Source: Phenylobacterium glaciei
Lineage (GTDB): Bacteria > Pseudomonadota > Alphaproteobacteria > Caulobacterales > Caulobacteraceae
Direction of reading: 5' to 3'
DNA: 64,000 bases
Assembly: GCF_016772415.1 (NCBI RefSeq)
Contig: NZ_JAGSGD010000001.1
Span: 3,249,501-3,313,500 of the forward strand
In this document: positions 23,911-32,561 of the stretch, one piece after another
Layout: every line of letters begins with the position of its first letter
Numbering within the stretch: the first letter of the stretch is position 1
The notes under the pieces: model-generated
What the model saw: the letters and a program-made list of their open reading frames with translations, nothing else
The model's database searches: none
What the model was told of the DNA's origin: nothing
Made by a program: the position numbers and the translations under genes

Positions 23911-24465
23911 ATGCCAAGGATCACACCCCTCCCGGCCCCCTACCCGGCCGACATCCAGGGCCACTTCGATCAGGTCATGCCGCCGGGCGTCCCGCCGCTG
24001 GTGCTCTTCACCACCCTGGCCAGCAGCGATCGGGCCTGGCGCAAGTTCCGGGCGGGTTCGCTGCTGGACGGCCGGGTGATCAGCCTGCGGGAGCGGGAGA
24101 TCGTGATCGATCGCGCCTGCGCCCGGGCCGGGTGCGAGTACGAATGGGGCGTCCACATCACGGCCTTCGCCAAGGCGGCCAAGCTCACCCGGGCCGAGAT
24201 CGCCGCCACGCTCGAATACCCGCTGGACCGCTCGAAGTGGCGGCCCCGCGAGGCGGCGCTGCTGGCGACCATCGACGCCCTGCATGATCGGGCGCGGCTC
24301 AGCGACGACGAGTTCGACGGGCTGCGGGCGCATTTCAATCCAGACCAGATCCTGGAGGTGCTGTTGCTGGCCGGCTTCTACCGCTCCGTCGCCTACCTCG
24401 CCAACGGCTTGAACCTGCCGCTTGAGACGACCGCGGCCCGCTTCGCCGACTTCGCCTTGGGATGA
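23911..24465 (+). CDS. Carboxymuconolactone decarboxylase family protein
   Basis: The 184-residue protein has the CMD/AhpD fold motif: REREIVIDRACARAGCEYEWGVHITAFAKAAKLT. The usual AhpD CxxC is reduced to a single Cys in GCEYEWGVH, which places it with the CMD-like, non-peroxidase group (PF02627). It likely works in the cytoplasm on a small lactone or as an oxidative-stress protein. Divergent from the HxlR regulator, which is probably its repressor. Confidence 0.9.
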   Translation: MPRITPLPAPYPADIQGHFDQVMPPGVPPLVLFTTLASSDRAWRKFRAGSLLDGRVISLREREIVIDRACARAGCEYEWGVHITAFAKAAKLTRAEIAATLEYPLDRSKWRPREAALLATIDALHDRARLSDDEFDGLRAHFNPDQILEVLLLAGFYRSVAYLANGLNLPLETTAARFADFALG

Positions 24466-24572
24466 GGCTCTCGCCTCGCCGCAGGGCAATGTCACCCCAG
24501 TTGGCCGCAAAGCATCGGCCGCGCGGGCCCTCAGCCCTTAGGGAACTGCCCCCCGTGGTGGGGCGGCGCCCT

Positions 24573-25625
24573 TCAGCTTGCCGGGGCGCGTTTGCGGCGG
24601 TGGGACGCGAGACGTTTCAGGGTCGTCGCCGCGAGGGCGTCCGGGGCTTCGTCGGGGATCGGGAAGACGGCGCTGACATTGATCTCGCAAAGCACATAGC
24701 TGTCTTCGCCGGCGGTGGATTTGGGGCCCAGCAGGAAGTCGGCGTCCCAAATCACCGGCAGATCGTCGGGCTCGATGTCCAGCCGCCGCGCCAAGCCCGG
24801 CGTCCAGTCGCGTTCCATCATCGCGCGCAGGCGCTGGAACCGGGGATCGTCGGGCCCGGAATAGAGCCGCGGCCCGGCGGGGCCCGCCTCGGCCGGCGCG
24901 AGCGCCCTCACCATCTGGTGGCCGAAACCCACAACCTGACCGCCCGACATGTAGCAACGGATCATGCCGTCCAGCAGACGCGCCTGGAACGGCTGATCGA
25001 CCAGGCCGCCGCCCGGCTCGAACGCCACCAGACGCTCGGCCATGAAGTCGGCGAGCGGCATGACGCGCGCCACAGCCCCGCCGCGGGCCTCAAGGACGCG
25101 GACGCCGCCCGCCCCGTCCGCCTCCACCTTCCAGACGCCGATGCCGCCATTGCCGCGGTTCTGCTTCAGGACCCGGGGGCCGGCGACCAGCAGGGTCGGG
25201 AATTCGGCCTGGAAGGCCTCGGACCGCTCGTAGAACCGGGTGTCCGTCCCCCAGCCGAGCGCGCGGGTGCGATGGAGCACGGCCTTGACGCCCATCTTGG
25301 CGATCACGTCGGGGTGGGTGCTGACGAACACCCCGGCCTGCGCGACCTCGCGCAGGATGTCGTCCAGGGCGCCGCGCCGTTGGCCGGAGGCGGTGGCGAT
25401 GGGGTCTACCCAGACCAGGACCCCCTCCATGCCCAGCAGTTGCTGACGGACCGCGTCGGCGGCCTCTTCGCAGAACACCACCGGCTCGGGGGCCAGGCCC
25501 ACGCGCGCCAAGGCCTCGAAGATGGCCTTCAGGCGATTGTTGTCCGCCGTCGCCTCGGCGCGCGCCGCCAAGTCGCCGCGCCAGACCACCGCCACCTTGC
25601 CCACTGGAATCATTGAGTTCGTCAT
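24573..25625 (-). CDS. Cj0069 family protein (ATP-grasp-like)
   Basis: A protein of about 350 residues starting MTNSMIPVGKVAVVWRGD at 25625, with GGGAG seven bases upstream. It matches the Cj0069 family: an N-terminal Rossmann-like part, then ATP-grasp-like segments (VLKQNRGNGGIGVWKV, YVLCEINVSAVFPIPDEAP). The Lys, the Gly-rich loop and the Glu-Ile-Asn-Val-Ser string suggest nucleotide and metal binding and carboxylate-amine ligase chemistry, but no substrate is known. No signal peptide. Confidence 0.8.
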   Translation of the reverse strand: MTNSMIPVGKVAVVWRGDLAARAEATADNNRLKAIFEALARVGLAPEPVVFCEEAADAVRQQLLGMEGVLVWVDPIATASGQRRGALDDILREVAQAGVFVSTHPDVIAKMGVKAVLHRTRALGWGTDTRFYERSEAFQAEFPTLLVAGPRVLKQNRGNGGIGVWKVEADGAGGVRVLEARGGAVARVMPLADFMAERLVAFEPGGGLVDQPFQARLLDGMIRCYMSGGQVVGFGHQMVRALAPAEAGPAGPRLYSGPDDPRFQRLRAMMERDWTPGLARRLDIEPDDLPVIWDADFLLGPKSTAGEDSYVLCEINVSAVFPIPDEAPDALAATTLKRLASHRRKRAPAS

Positions 25626-25822
25626 GCGCACGCTCCCGCCCGGCGTGATCGCCGGACTGTCAGGAGCGGGTCTTGGACGGCTCACCGTCTGGCCGGGCGC
25701 CCGCGTCGGCCCGGAGCCGCCAGACTATCGGGTTGCTCGCGGCTGACAAGCGGGCCTGGAATTTGTTCGGGATTGGGGTGACGCGATCTCTATTGCATAG
25801 ATTGGGGCAGGTGTTATTGGGG

Positions 25823-25842
25823 AATTGATATCATGTCACCGT
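25823..25842. promoter_or_regulatory. GATATC-centred conserved motif, copy 3, over a start codon
   Basis: On the minus strand it reads TACGGTGACATGATATCAAT. The plus strand carries the ATG of the next gene (25833) inside it, so a protein bound here could block translation initiation or transcription of that hydrolase. Confidence 0.45.
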
Positions 25843-26609
25843 ATATTTATCTGCATGGGCAGCCGGGATCGCCGGCGGAGCTTGGCCTGTTCGGCGGCGC
25901 CGGCGGGCTGGGCGCGGCGCACCTGTTTGCGCCGGACCGGGGGCGCGACCGGCCCGACCTGGCGCTGGGGCCGTATCTGGATCACCTGGCCCAGGCTATT
26001 CGGACGCGGTTCCCGCAGGGGCCGATCCGGCTGGTGGGGTTTTCGCTGGGGAGCTTTGTCGCCGTCGAGCTGGCGCTGCGGCTAGCCGACCGCGAGGTGG
26101 CCCTCGACCTGGTGTCAGCCGCCGCGCCGCTGGACCTGGGCGACTTCCTGCCCGACATGGCCGGCGGCCTGGTGTTTTCCCTGGCCCGACGGCGACCGGG
26201 GTTGTTCGCCCTGCTGACCGCGGTCCAGGGCGGGCTGGCCCGCGTGGCGCCTGGCCTGTTGTTCGACCAGATCTTCGCGGGCGCCCAGGGGGCGGACGCC
26301 GACCTGGTGGCGGACCCGGCGTTCCGGGCGGCGATCAGGGGGATCCTCGCCCACAGCCTGGCAGGCGGGGGCCGGGGCTATCGCCGGGAGATCGCGGGCT
26401 ATGTCAGCCAGGGCGCCGACCGGCTCGCGCGCCTCACCGCGCCGGTGAGGCTGTGGCAGGGCCAGGCCGACAGCTGGACGCCGCCGGCCATGGCCCAGGC
26501 GCTGGCCGCCGCGCGGCCGCAGAGCCGGACGCTGCGGACCTTTGCCGGCCTGTCGCACTATTCGACCCTGCGGGCGGCCCTGCCGGAAATCTTCGGCGGA
26601 CGGCCCTGA
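25833..26609 (+). CDS. Alpha/beta-hydrolase fold protein
   Basis: The 258-residue protein begins MSPYIYLHGQPGSPAE, an oxyanion-hole loop at the very N-terminus. The nucleophile is in LVGFSLGSFVAVELALR (G-x-S-x-G), Asp is in LWQGQADSWTPP and His in AGLSHYSTLR. The triad order is correct for an esterase or lipase-like enzyme. No signal peptide; substrate unknown. GGGGAA lies eight bases before the ATG. The motif at 25823-25842 overlaps this start. Confidence 0.88.
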   Translation: MSPYIYLHGQPGSPAELGLFGGAGGLGAAHLFAPDRGRDRPDLALGPYLDHLAQAIRTRFPQGPIRLVGFSLGSFVAVELALRLADREVALDLVSAAAPLDLGDFLPDMAGGLVFSLARRRPGLFALLTAVQGGLARVAPGLLFDQIFAGAQGADADLVADPAFRAAIRGILAHSLAGGGRGYRREIAGYVSQGADRLARLTAPVRLWQGQADSWTPPAMAQALAAARPQSRTLRTFAGLSHYSTLRAALPEIFGGRP

Positions 26610-26693
26610 GACGGCCAGCCGATATTGGCTTTCGCGGCGGAAAGCTGGCAGGTCTTAGCGATTGAACCGCTCAAGCCCTTTCAGAGATCATCC

Positions 26694-27371
26694 ATGAAGT
26701 TTGACGACGTCATCCTCGGTCGCCGGAGCATCCGCGGTTACAAGCCTGATCCCGTGCCCAAGGCGCTGATCGAGGAAATCATCGGCCTGGCCATGCGGGC
26801 GCCGTCGTCGATGAACACCCAGCCGTGGAATTTCTACGTCATCACCGGCGAACCGCTGGACCGCATCCGCGCCGGCAACACCGAGCGGATGGTGGCCGGG
26901 GTGCCGCAGTCGCGGGAGTTCCGTCAGGGCCAGGCCTTCGCCGGTCAGCACCGCGACCGCCAGGTGGGGGTGGCCAAGCAGCTGTTCGCCGCCATGGGCA
27001 TCGCCCGCGACGACAAGGACATGCGCCAGGACTGGGTGCTGCGCGGCTTCCGCCAGTTCGACGCCCCGGTCTGCATCATCGTCACCTATGACAAGGTGCT
27101 GGACGGCAGCGACGACACCCCCTTCGACTGCGGCGCGGTGACGACGGCCCTGGTCAACGCGGCCTGGTCGCGCGGGCTTGGCGCGGTGATCAACAGCCAG
27201 GGCATCATGCAGTCGCCGGTGGTGCGCGAGCACGCCGGGATCGCCGAGGATCAGGTGATCATGAAAAGCGTCGCCCTGGGCTGGCCCGACGACGACTTCC
27301 CGGCCAATGCGGTGGTGTCGGAACGCAAGGCGGTGGAAGAGGCCACGGTGTTCGTCGGGTTCGACGAGTAG
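26694..27371 (+). CDS. Nitroreductase family protein
   Basis: The 225-residue flavoprotein has the NfsB/FMN-binding N-terminus RRSIRGYKPDPVPKALIEEIIGLAMRAPSSMNTQPW, the classic nitroreductase opening with Arg-Arg-Ser and the Pro-Ser-Ser-x-Asn-x-Gln-Pro-Trp motif. A second FMN contact region is near VALGWPDDDFPAN. It uses NAD(P)H to reduce nitro- or quinone-like compounds in the cytoplasm. It follows the hydrolase by 84 bases on the same strand. No adjacent regulator. Confidence 0.92.
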   Translation: MKFDDVILGRRSIRGYKPDPVPKALIEEIIGLAMRAPSSMNTQPWNFYVITGEPLDRIRAGNTERMVAGVPQSREFRQGQAFAGQHRDRQVGVAKQLFAAMGIARDDKDMRQDWVLRGFRQFDAPVCIIVTYDKVLDGSDDTPFDCGAVTTALVNAAWSRGLGAVINSQGIMQSPVVREHAGIAEDQVIMKSVALGWPDDDFPANAVVSERKAVEEATVFVGFDE

Positions 27372-27411
27372 CGGGGCGAACGTGGCGAGGGCCTAGCCCT
27401 CTCCGCGACCC

Positions 27412-28836
27412 TCAGTTCCAGATCGCGGGCTTGCGGGCCGCCCAGGGCAGTTCCGTTTCCAGCTGGCCGGCCAGGCGGTAGAGGGTGGCCTCGTCGGCGA
27501 AGCGGCCGGTGAACATCATGCCGATGGGCAGGCCCGCCTCCGACTGCCAGAGCGGCAGGGACAGGGACGGCTGGCCGGTGAAGTTGGCCGGAGGCGTGGT
27601 GGCGTAGGTGGCGCTCTGGCGCTTGTCGAATTCCTTGGGGTCGAGGGCCGGGTCCAGCCAGTCCACGCGAGGCGGCGGGGTGCTCATCGTCGGCTGAAGA
27701 TAGACGTCGAAGGCCTCGTAGGCGGCGAGCATCTGGCGGTTGATCAGGCGCAGCTGCTGGAAGCCCCAGAAGGCCTGCTGGCCGGTGATGCGCTTGCCGG
27801 CCTCGTAGGCGCGGCGGGCGAGCGGTCCCAGCTCGGTCTCGCCGGGCTCGCGGCCCAGGCGCTCGATCCAGCGCAGGATATTGGCCGAGAAGTTCGAGGC
27901 GCTGGCCAGGGCCTGGGCGCGGTAGAGGGTGCGGTAGTCGACGCCCAGGCCCTGTTCGAAGACCTCGTGGCCGAGGTGTTTCAGGGCGTCCACCGTGCGG
28001 GCCATGGCCGCCACCATCTCCGGATCGATCTCGCGGCCGTTGGGGGTTTCCAGGGACCAGGCGATGCGGAGTTTTCCGGGCGCGCGGTCGATTTCGGCCA
28101 GGTAGGGGCCGTCCTTGGCCGGGGCCTGGAAGGGGTCGCCGGCCTGGGGGTAGCCGGTGGCGTCCAGCATGGCGGCGCTGTCGCGCACCGTGCGGCTGAC
28201 CACATGGTGGACCGAGAAGCCCAGCGCCCCGTCGGTGACCTCGCAGATGGGGGTGCGGTCGCGGGTGATCTTCATGCCCACCAGACCGCAGCAGGCCGCC
28301 GGGATGCGGATCGAGCCCAGGCCGTCGCTGGCGTGGGCCAGCGGCACGAGGCCCGCCGCCACCGCCGAGGCCGCGCCGCCCGACGAGCCGCCCGAGATAT
28401 GGTCGGGGTTCCAGGGATTGCGGCAGGCGCCCAGCTTGTCGGAATTGGTGACCCCGGGAATGCCGAACTCGGGCGTGTTGGTCTTGCCCACAAGCACGAC
28501 GCCCGCGGCGCGGTAGCGGGCCACCAGTTCGCTGTCGGCGTCGTCGGTGGGAACCTGCGCGAAGTGGCTGCCCGAGGTGCGGGGCCAGCCCTGAACCTGT
28601 GCGCCGAGGTCCTTGATCAGGAAGGGCACGCCGCGAAACGGGCCGTCGGGCAGGGTCCCGGCGGCGGTGGCGCGGGCCTCGTCATAGGCCTTGTGGACCA
28701 CGGCGTTCAGGGCGCCGTTGTGGCGCTCGATGCGGTCGATGGCGGCCTCGGTCAGTTCGGCCGGGGTGACCTCGCCCTTGGCCACCAGGGCGGCGAGGCC
28801 AAGCCCGTCATAGTCGGCGTAGTCGGTGAAGGCCAT
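27412..28836 (-). CDS. Amidase (amidase signature family)
   Basis: The 474-residue enzyme has the amidase-signature Ser-cisSer-Lys triad: Lys in FLIKDLGAQ, cis-Ser in GGSSGGAASAVAAG and the nucleophile Ser in DGLGSIRIPAACCG. The usual second Gly of DGGGSIR is Leu here, which is tolerated in some members. It hydrolyses an amide in the cytoplasm; the substrate cannot be inferred. The single-gene unit has GGAG eight bases upstream of the ATG and a perfect palindrome just before that. Confidence 0.93.
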   Translation of the reverse strand: MAFTDYADYDGLGLAALVAKGEVTPAELTEAAIDRIERHNGALNAVVHKAYDEARATAAGTLPDGPFRGVPFLIKDLGAQVQGWPRTSGSHFAQVPTDDADSELVARYRAAGVVLVGKTNTPEFGIPGVTNSDKLGACRNPWNPDHISGGSSGGAASAVAAGLVPLAHASDGLGSIRIPAACCGLVGMKITRDRTPICEVTDGALGFSVHHVVSRTVRDSAAMLDATGYPQAGDPFQAPAKDGPYLAEIDRAPGKLRIAWSLETPNGREIDPEMVAAMARTVDALKHLGHEVFEQGLGVDYRTLYRAQALASASNFSANILRWIERLGREPGETELGPLARRAYEAGKRITGQQAFWGFQQLRLINRQMLAAYEAFDVYLQPTMSTPPPRVDWLDPALDPKEFDKRQSATYATTPPANFTGQPSLSLPLWQSEAGLPIGMMFTGRFADEATLYRLAGQLETELPWAARKPAIWN

Positions 28837-28850
28837 GGTCGCGCTCCGTT

Positions 28851-28867
28851 CCTGATCGGCGATCAGG
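28851..28867. promoter_or_regulatory. Perfect palindrome upstream of the amidase gene
   Basis: CCTGATCG and CGATCAGG pair perfectly around one G. It ends 15 bases before the amidase ATG, immediately upstream of its ribosome binding site, so a bound repressor would cover the transcription or translation start. Confidence 0.5.
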
Positions 28868-29004
28868 TTGGGCGAAAACCGGCGAGAGCGACAGGGCTAA
28901 GTTTGGGTGCGGCGGGCTGGATGGCGCCTTCGCGTGCTCCGCTACAGCCGCGGCAAGATCCGCATCCTGGACCGCGAGGCGGCTACGTCCGAAACGATCA
29001 TGCC

Positions 29005-29187
29005 TTAGCCGACAAGGCGGGGGTCGAAGCCGATGATGTCGGTCTGGCTGGGGTTCAGCAGCTGGGGCGTCGGCGGCGTTGAGGTTTCGCCGGGCGCGGG
29101 CCGCAGGGCGGCGCCGCTGGCGGCGCCCACGCACAGGGCCGAGGCCAGGATGGCGAGCCAGAGTCGGAGGGGAACGGAATGGACCAT
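29005..29187 (-). CDS. Small secreted hypothetical protein
   Basis: A possible 60-residue product starts MVHSVPLRLWLAILASALCV with a clear hydrophobic signal and an ASGAAL cleavage region, followed by a Pro/Thr-rich stretch and a short tail GFDPRLVG. The reading frame continues upstream without a start signal, and no ribosome binding site is visible. I include it because the signal peptide looks genuine. Function unknown. Confidence 0.4.
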   Translation of the reverse strand: MVHSVPLRLWLAILASALCVGAASGAALRPAPGETSTPPTPQLLNPSQTDIIGFDPRLVG

Positions 29188-29424
29188 GGGCGGCGTCGCG
29201 GTGGGAGACGCCCCTCTAACCGGCCCGACCGCCATCGGTTCCGGGCGATGCGTCGACGGATCGACAATAGGCGCAGATGTGGCGCCGAGGCCCCCTAGCC
29301 TCGCGCGGCGTCGGTCATCGGCCTTCGGACATGATGAACAGAGCGCGGCGAAAGCTACCGCCATGGCAGGGCGTGACCCAAAAACCCCAGACGGATCAGG
29401 GCGTCCTCGATGTCGGGGAAAGAT

Positions 29425-29498
29425 TGGCTGGGGAACTAGGACTCGAACCTAGAACGACGGTACCAAAAACCGCTGTGTTACCATTACACCATTCCCCA
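29425..29498 (-). tRNA. tRNA-Gln (anticodon UUG)
   Basis: The minus strand folds into a complete tRNA: acceptor arms TGGGGAA and TTCCCCA, D-loop with TAATGGTAAC, anticodon stem GCGGT/ACCGT around loop TTTTGGT, T-loop GGTTCGAGTCC, and encoded CCA. The anticodon at 34-36 is TTG. Its wobble base is U, not G, so it is not a queuosine target. Confidence 0.96.
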
Positions 29499-29624
29499 GC
29501 AGGAACGCCGCCGGGCCGGGGCCTGCGCGAGGGCGTGGAGATAGCGCAAGCCTTCTTAGGATGCAACGGCTTCAGGGTCGCTTGCGGCGCCCAATGCGCT
29601 CCTCTATAAGCCCCCTCCTCAAGT

Positions 29625-29701
29625 CGGAGTGTGGCTCAGTCTGGTAGAGCACCGCGTTCGGGACGCGGGGGTCGCAGGTTCGAATCCTGCCACTCCGACC
29701 A
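29625..29701 (+). tRNA. tRNA-Pro (anticodon CGG)
   Basis: The acceptor arms CGGAGTG and CACTCCG pair, the anticodon stem CCGCG/CGCGG surrounds loop TTCGGGA (anticodon CGG), the T-loop is GGTTCGAATCC and the CCA end is encoded. It decodes CCG, the preferred proline codon in this GC-rich genome. Confidence 0.96.
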
Positions 29702-29907
29702 ATCACTTTCCCGCCCCTGCGGGATCGTGTCTTTCCCCGCAAACCCTCCAGAACCGCCGATATGGCCCGGCAAGCGCGACAACGCGCCGCGCCGCCGACG
29801 TCGCGGCTTCTCCCGTGCGATTTCCGAAACATTAACCACAGCGGTTCACACCTGGGGCTGGCGTCGTGTGCAACGCCGCCGCACGGCCATCTAACGGGGA
29901 AGTTCTG

Positions 29908-30372
29908 ATGCAAGCGACCGGGGGTTTGCCGCATGTCGGCGCCGAGCTGATCTCCATCATGGCCGGCGGGCAGCAGTTCGCCATCGACATCATGTCGGTG
30001 CGCGAAATCCGCGGCTGGACGGCTTCGACCCCCCTGCCCCACGCGCCTTCCCACGTCCTGGGGATGATCAACCTGCGCGGCTCGATCCTGCCGGTGGTGG
30101 ACCTGGCCTCGCGCCTGGGCCTGGGCATGGCGACGCCGAACCAGTCCTCGGTCGTGGTGGTCACCCAGATTCATGACCGCGAAGTCGGCCTGCTGGTGGA
30201 CGCGGTCTGCGACATCCTGACGGTCACCGAGAACATGCTGCACGAGCCGCCGGATGTGGGCGCCGACCAGGTGCGCGAATTCGTCGACGCGGTGATGTCG
30301 ACGGACGAAGGTATCGTCAGCCTGCTGTCGCTGGACAACGTGCTGCCCAAGAGCCTGGCCCTGGCCGCCTAA
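29908..30372 (+). CDS. cheW: CheW family chemotaxis coupling protein
   Basis: The 154-residue protein has the CheW pattern: ELISIMAGGQQFAIDIMSVREIRGW, then VLGMINLRGSILPVVDLASRLGLG and VVVVTQIHDREVGLLVDAVCDILTV. CheW couples receptors to CheA. The start at 29908 has GGGGA seven bases upstream. No other chemotaxis gene lies nearby, so it is a detached paralogue that probably joins an array encoded elsewhere. Confidence 0.93.
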   Translation: MQATGGLPHVGAELISIMAGGQQFAIDIMSVREIRGWTASTPLPHAPSHVLGMINLRGSILPVVDLASRLGLGMATPNQSSVVVVTQIHDREVGLLVDAVCDILTVTENMLHEPPDVGADQVREFVDAVMSTDEGIVSLLSLDNVLPKSLALAA

Positions 30373-30379
30373 CAATACT

Positions 30380-30487
30380 CCGCTCATCCCGGCGAAGGCC
30401 GGGACCCAGATACAGCTTCAGCTTCCAGGATTTCTGGCGCACTTCGTGACCTACGACCTGGATCCCGGCCTTCGCCGGGACGAGCGG
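30380..30487. repeat. Family A palindromic repeat (long form)
   Basis: CCGCTCATCCCGGC and GCCGGGACGAGCGG form the outer arms. Inner segments, including GGGACCCAGATAC and CGTGACCTACGACCTGG, are shared with the copy at 552-662, so the whole element of about 110 bases is conserved. It lies between cheW and sppA on the same strand, so it may uncouple them. Confidence 0.85.
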
Positions 30488-30599
30488 CTTTGGGTGGCTA
30501 TCCAGCAGAACCCAATTCTCTCGCGGCGATTGCAGGGACTTCATTTGAACGAGACCCGAGGCCATATAGGTTAGAGCGACCTTCTCGCCCGGGATTCCC

Positions 30600-32381
30600 A
30601 TGAAGCAGTTTCTGATCACCGCGGCCGGCGTTTTCGCGGGCCTGGTGTTGTTCCTCGTGGGCGTGCCCTTCCTGCTGATCTCCATGGCGGCCAACGCCAC
30701 GCGGCCCGAGGCGACGCCGTCGCACGCGGTGCTGTCGCTGGACCTGCGCGAGTCGCTCAGCGACCAGGACCCGTCCAATCCCCTCGCCGCCTTCGGGCGC
30801 AAGTCGATGTCGGTGATGTCGGTGATCGAGACCCTTCGCCGGGCCGAGACCGACGGCAAGGTGAAGGGCGTGCTGGTGCGCCTGCCCGAAGGCGGCATGG
30901 AGCCGGCCCAGGCCGACGAGCTGCGCCTGGCCTTCAAGCACTTCCAGGCGGCCGGCAAGCCGATCCTGGCCCACAGCCAGGGCCTCTATCCCTCCGGCGT
31001 GGTGACGGCGACCTATATGCTGGGCGCCTCGACCGGGAACCTGTGGATGCAGCCCGGCGCCTCGTTCCAGGTCACCGGCCTGGCCAATGAGGACATCTTC
31101 TTCAAGCGGCTGTTCGACAAGTACGGCGTCAAGGCCGACTACGAGCAGCGCTACGAATTCAAGAACGCGGTCAATCCGTACCTGCACGACGACTATACGC
31201 CGGCCCATAAGGAATCGACCCTGTCCTGGATGGGCTCGATCTATCGCACCGGCCTGACCACGGCGGCCCTGGACCGCAAGAAGAACCCCGCCGCCCTGCA
31301 GGCCGCCATCGAGGCCGGCCCCTACCTGGCCGAGGACGCCGCCAAGCTGGGGCTGATCGACAAAATCGGCCAGGTGAAGGAGGCGCAGACCGCGATCCTG
31401 GCCAAGGCCGGCGACGGCGCCAAGCTGGTGGACTTCACCGACTACATGCGCGCCAACCATGAGCGCAGCACGGGCTCGGGCCCCGCCATCGCGGTGATCG
31501 AGGGCGAAGGCGCGATCGTCACCGGCAAGGACGGGACCCGCAATCCGTTCACCGGCGGCTCGACCATCTATTCCGACGACCTCTCCAAGGCGATCTACGA
31601 CGCCGTGGATGACAAGAACGTCAAGGCCATCGTCCTGCGCCTGAACTCGCCCGGCGGCTCCGACACCGCCTCCGAGCAGATCCTGGCCGCCGTGCGCGCG
31701 GCCAAGGCGGCCAGGAAGCCGGTGGTGGTCTCCATGGGCACCTATGCGGCCTCGGGCGGCTACTGGATCTCCTCCCAGGCCTCGGCGATCGTCGCCCAGC
31801 CCACCACCCTGACCGGCTCCATCGGCGTCTATGGCGGCAAGTTCGCCCTGGGCCCGGCGCTGGCCAAGTACGGCGTCGACGTGCGTGAGACCGGGGTGGG
31901 CAGTCCCTATGCCGGCGCCTTCGGCATGGGCCAGGAGTTCTCCGCCAGCGACCGCGCGGCCTTCGCCGGTTGGATGGACCAGATCTACGCCAACTTCATC
32001 GCCCGCGTGGCAGACGGCCGCCACCTGCCCGAGGCGCGGGTGCGGGAGATCGCCAAGGGCCGGGTCTGGACCGGCGCCCAGGCCCGTCAGCTGGGTCTCG
32101 TCGACGAAATCGGCGGCTTCTACCAGGCGGTGGACAAGGCCAAGGCCCTGGCCGACCTGAAGGGCGAGGTTCGCCTGAAGCGGATGACCAAGCAGAGCTC
32201 ACCCTTCGAGGCCCTGGAGGGCGTGCTGGGCGTCTCGGCCACCTCACTTAAGACCCTGGCCGCCGCGGCCTGGATCATGGGCGATCCGCGCGCCCAGAGC
32301 ACCCTGGACGGCCTGGTGGACGAACGCCTGCGCAGCGAGGGCCACGCCGCCGTCCTGGCCCCGAGGCCGGGGGCTTTCTAA
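30600..32381 (+). CDS. sppA: Signal peptide peptidase SppA, long (67K) form
   Basis: The 593-residue inner-membrane protease has one N-terminal anchor (FLITAAGVFAGLVLFLVGVPF) followed by tandem ClpP-like domains. The catalytic Lys188 lies in YEFKNAVNP in the first half and Ser385 in YAASGGYW in the second, as in E. coli SppA (Lys209, Ser409). It degrades cleaved signal peptides in the membrane, facing the periplasm. A possible promoter, TTGAAC with TAGGTT 16 bases downstream, precedes the ATG by about 30 bases. Confidence 0.95.
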   Translation: MKQFLITAAGVFAGLVLFLVGVPFLLISMAANATRPEATPSHAVLSLDLRESLSDQDPSNPLAAFGRKSMSVMSVIETLRRAETDGKVKGVLVRLPEGGMEPAQADELRLAFKHFQAAGKPILAHSQGLYPSGVVTATYMLGASTGNLWMQPGASFQVTGLANEDIFFKRLFDKYGVKADYEQRYEFKNAVNPYLHDDYTPAHKESTLSWMGSIYRTGLTTAALDRKKNPAALQAAIEAGPYLAEDAAKLGLIDKIGQVKEAQTAILAKAGDGAKLVDFTDYMRANHERSTGSGPAIAVIEGEGAIVTGKDGTRNPFTGGSTIYSDDLSKAIYDAVDDKNVKAIVLRLNSPGGSDTASEQILAAVRAAKAARKPVVVSMGTYAASGGYWISSQASAIVAQPTTLTGSIGVYGGKFALGPALAKYGVDVRETGVGSPYAGAFGMGQEFSASDRAAFAGWMDQIYANFIARVADGRHLPEARVREIAKGRVWTGAQARQLGLVDEIGGFYQAVDKAKALADLKGEVRLKRMTKQSSPFEALEGVLGVSATSLKTLAAAAWIMGDPRAQSTLDGLVDERLRSEGHAAVLAPRPGAF

Positions 32382-32418
32382 GGGCGGCGTTGCTCCTCAA
32401 AGAGCACATTTCTCTTTG

Positions 32419-32546
32419 ATCGTCATGGCCGGGCTTGTCCCGGCCACCCATGATCTCCGTGGCGCGGTAAATGTCCGCGGCGGAGTCGCGCGTCCTGTGG
32501 TGAGGCGGAGATCATGGGTCCCCGGGACAAGCCCGGGGATGACGAT
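32419..32546. repeat. Family D palindromic repeat
   Basis: Outer arms ATCGTCAT and ATGACGAT, with nested CCGGGCTTGTCCCGG and CCGGGACAAGCCCGG, plus CATGATCTCCG and CGGAGATCATG. It forms a long imperfect hairpin between the convergent sppA and aspartyl protease genes. Confidence 0.8.
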
Positions 32547-32561
32547 GATAAACTGGAAAGG

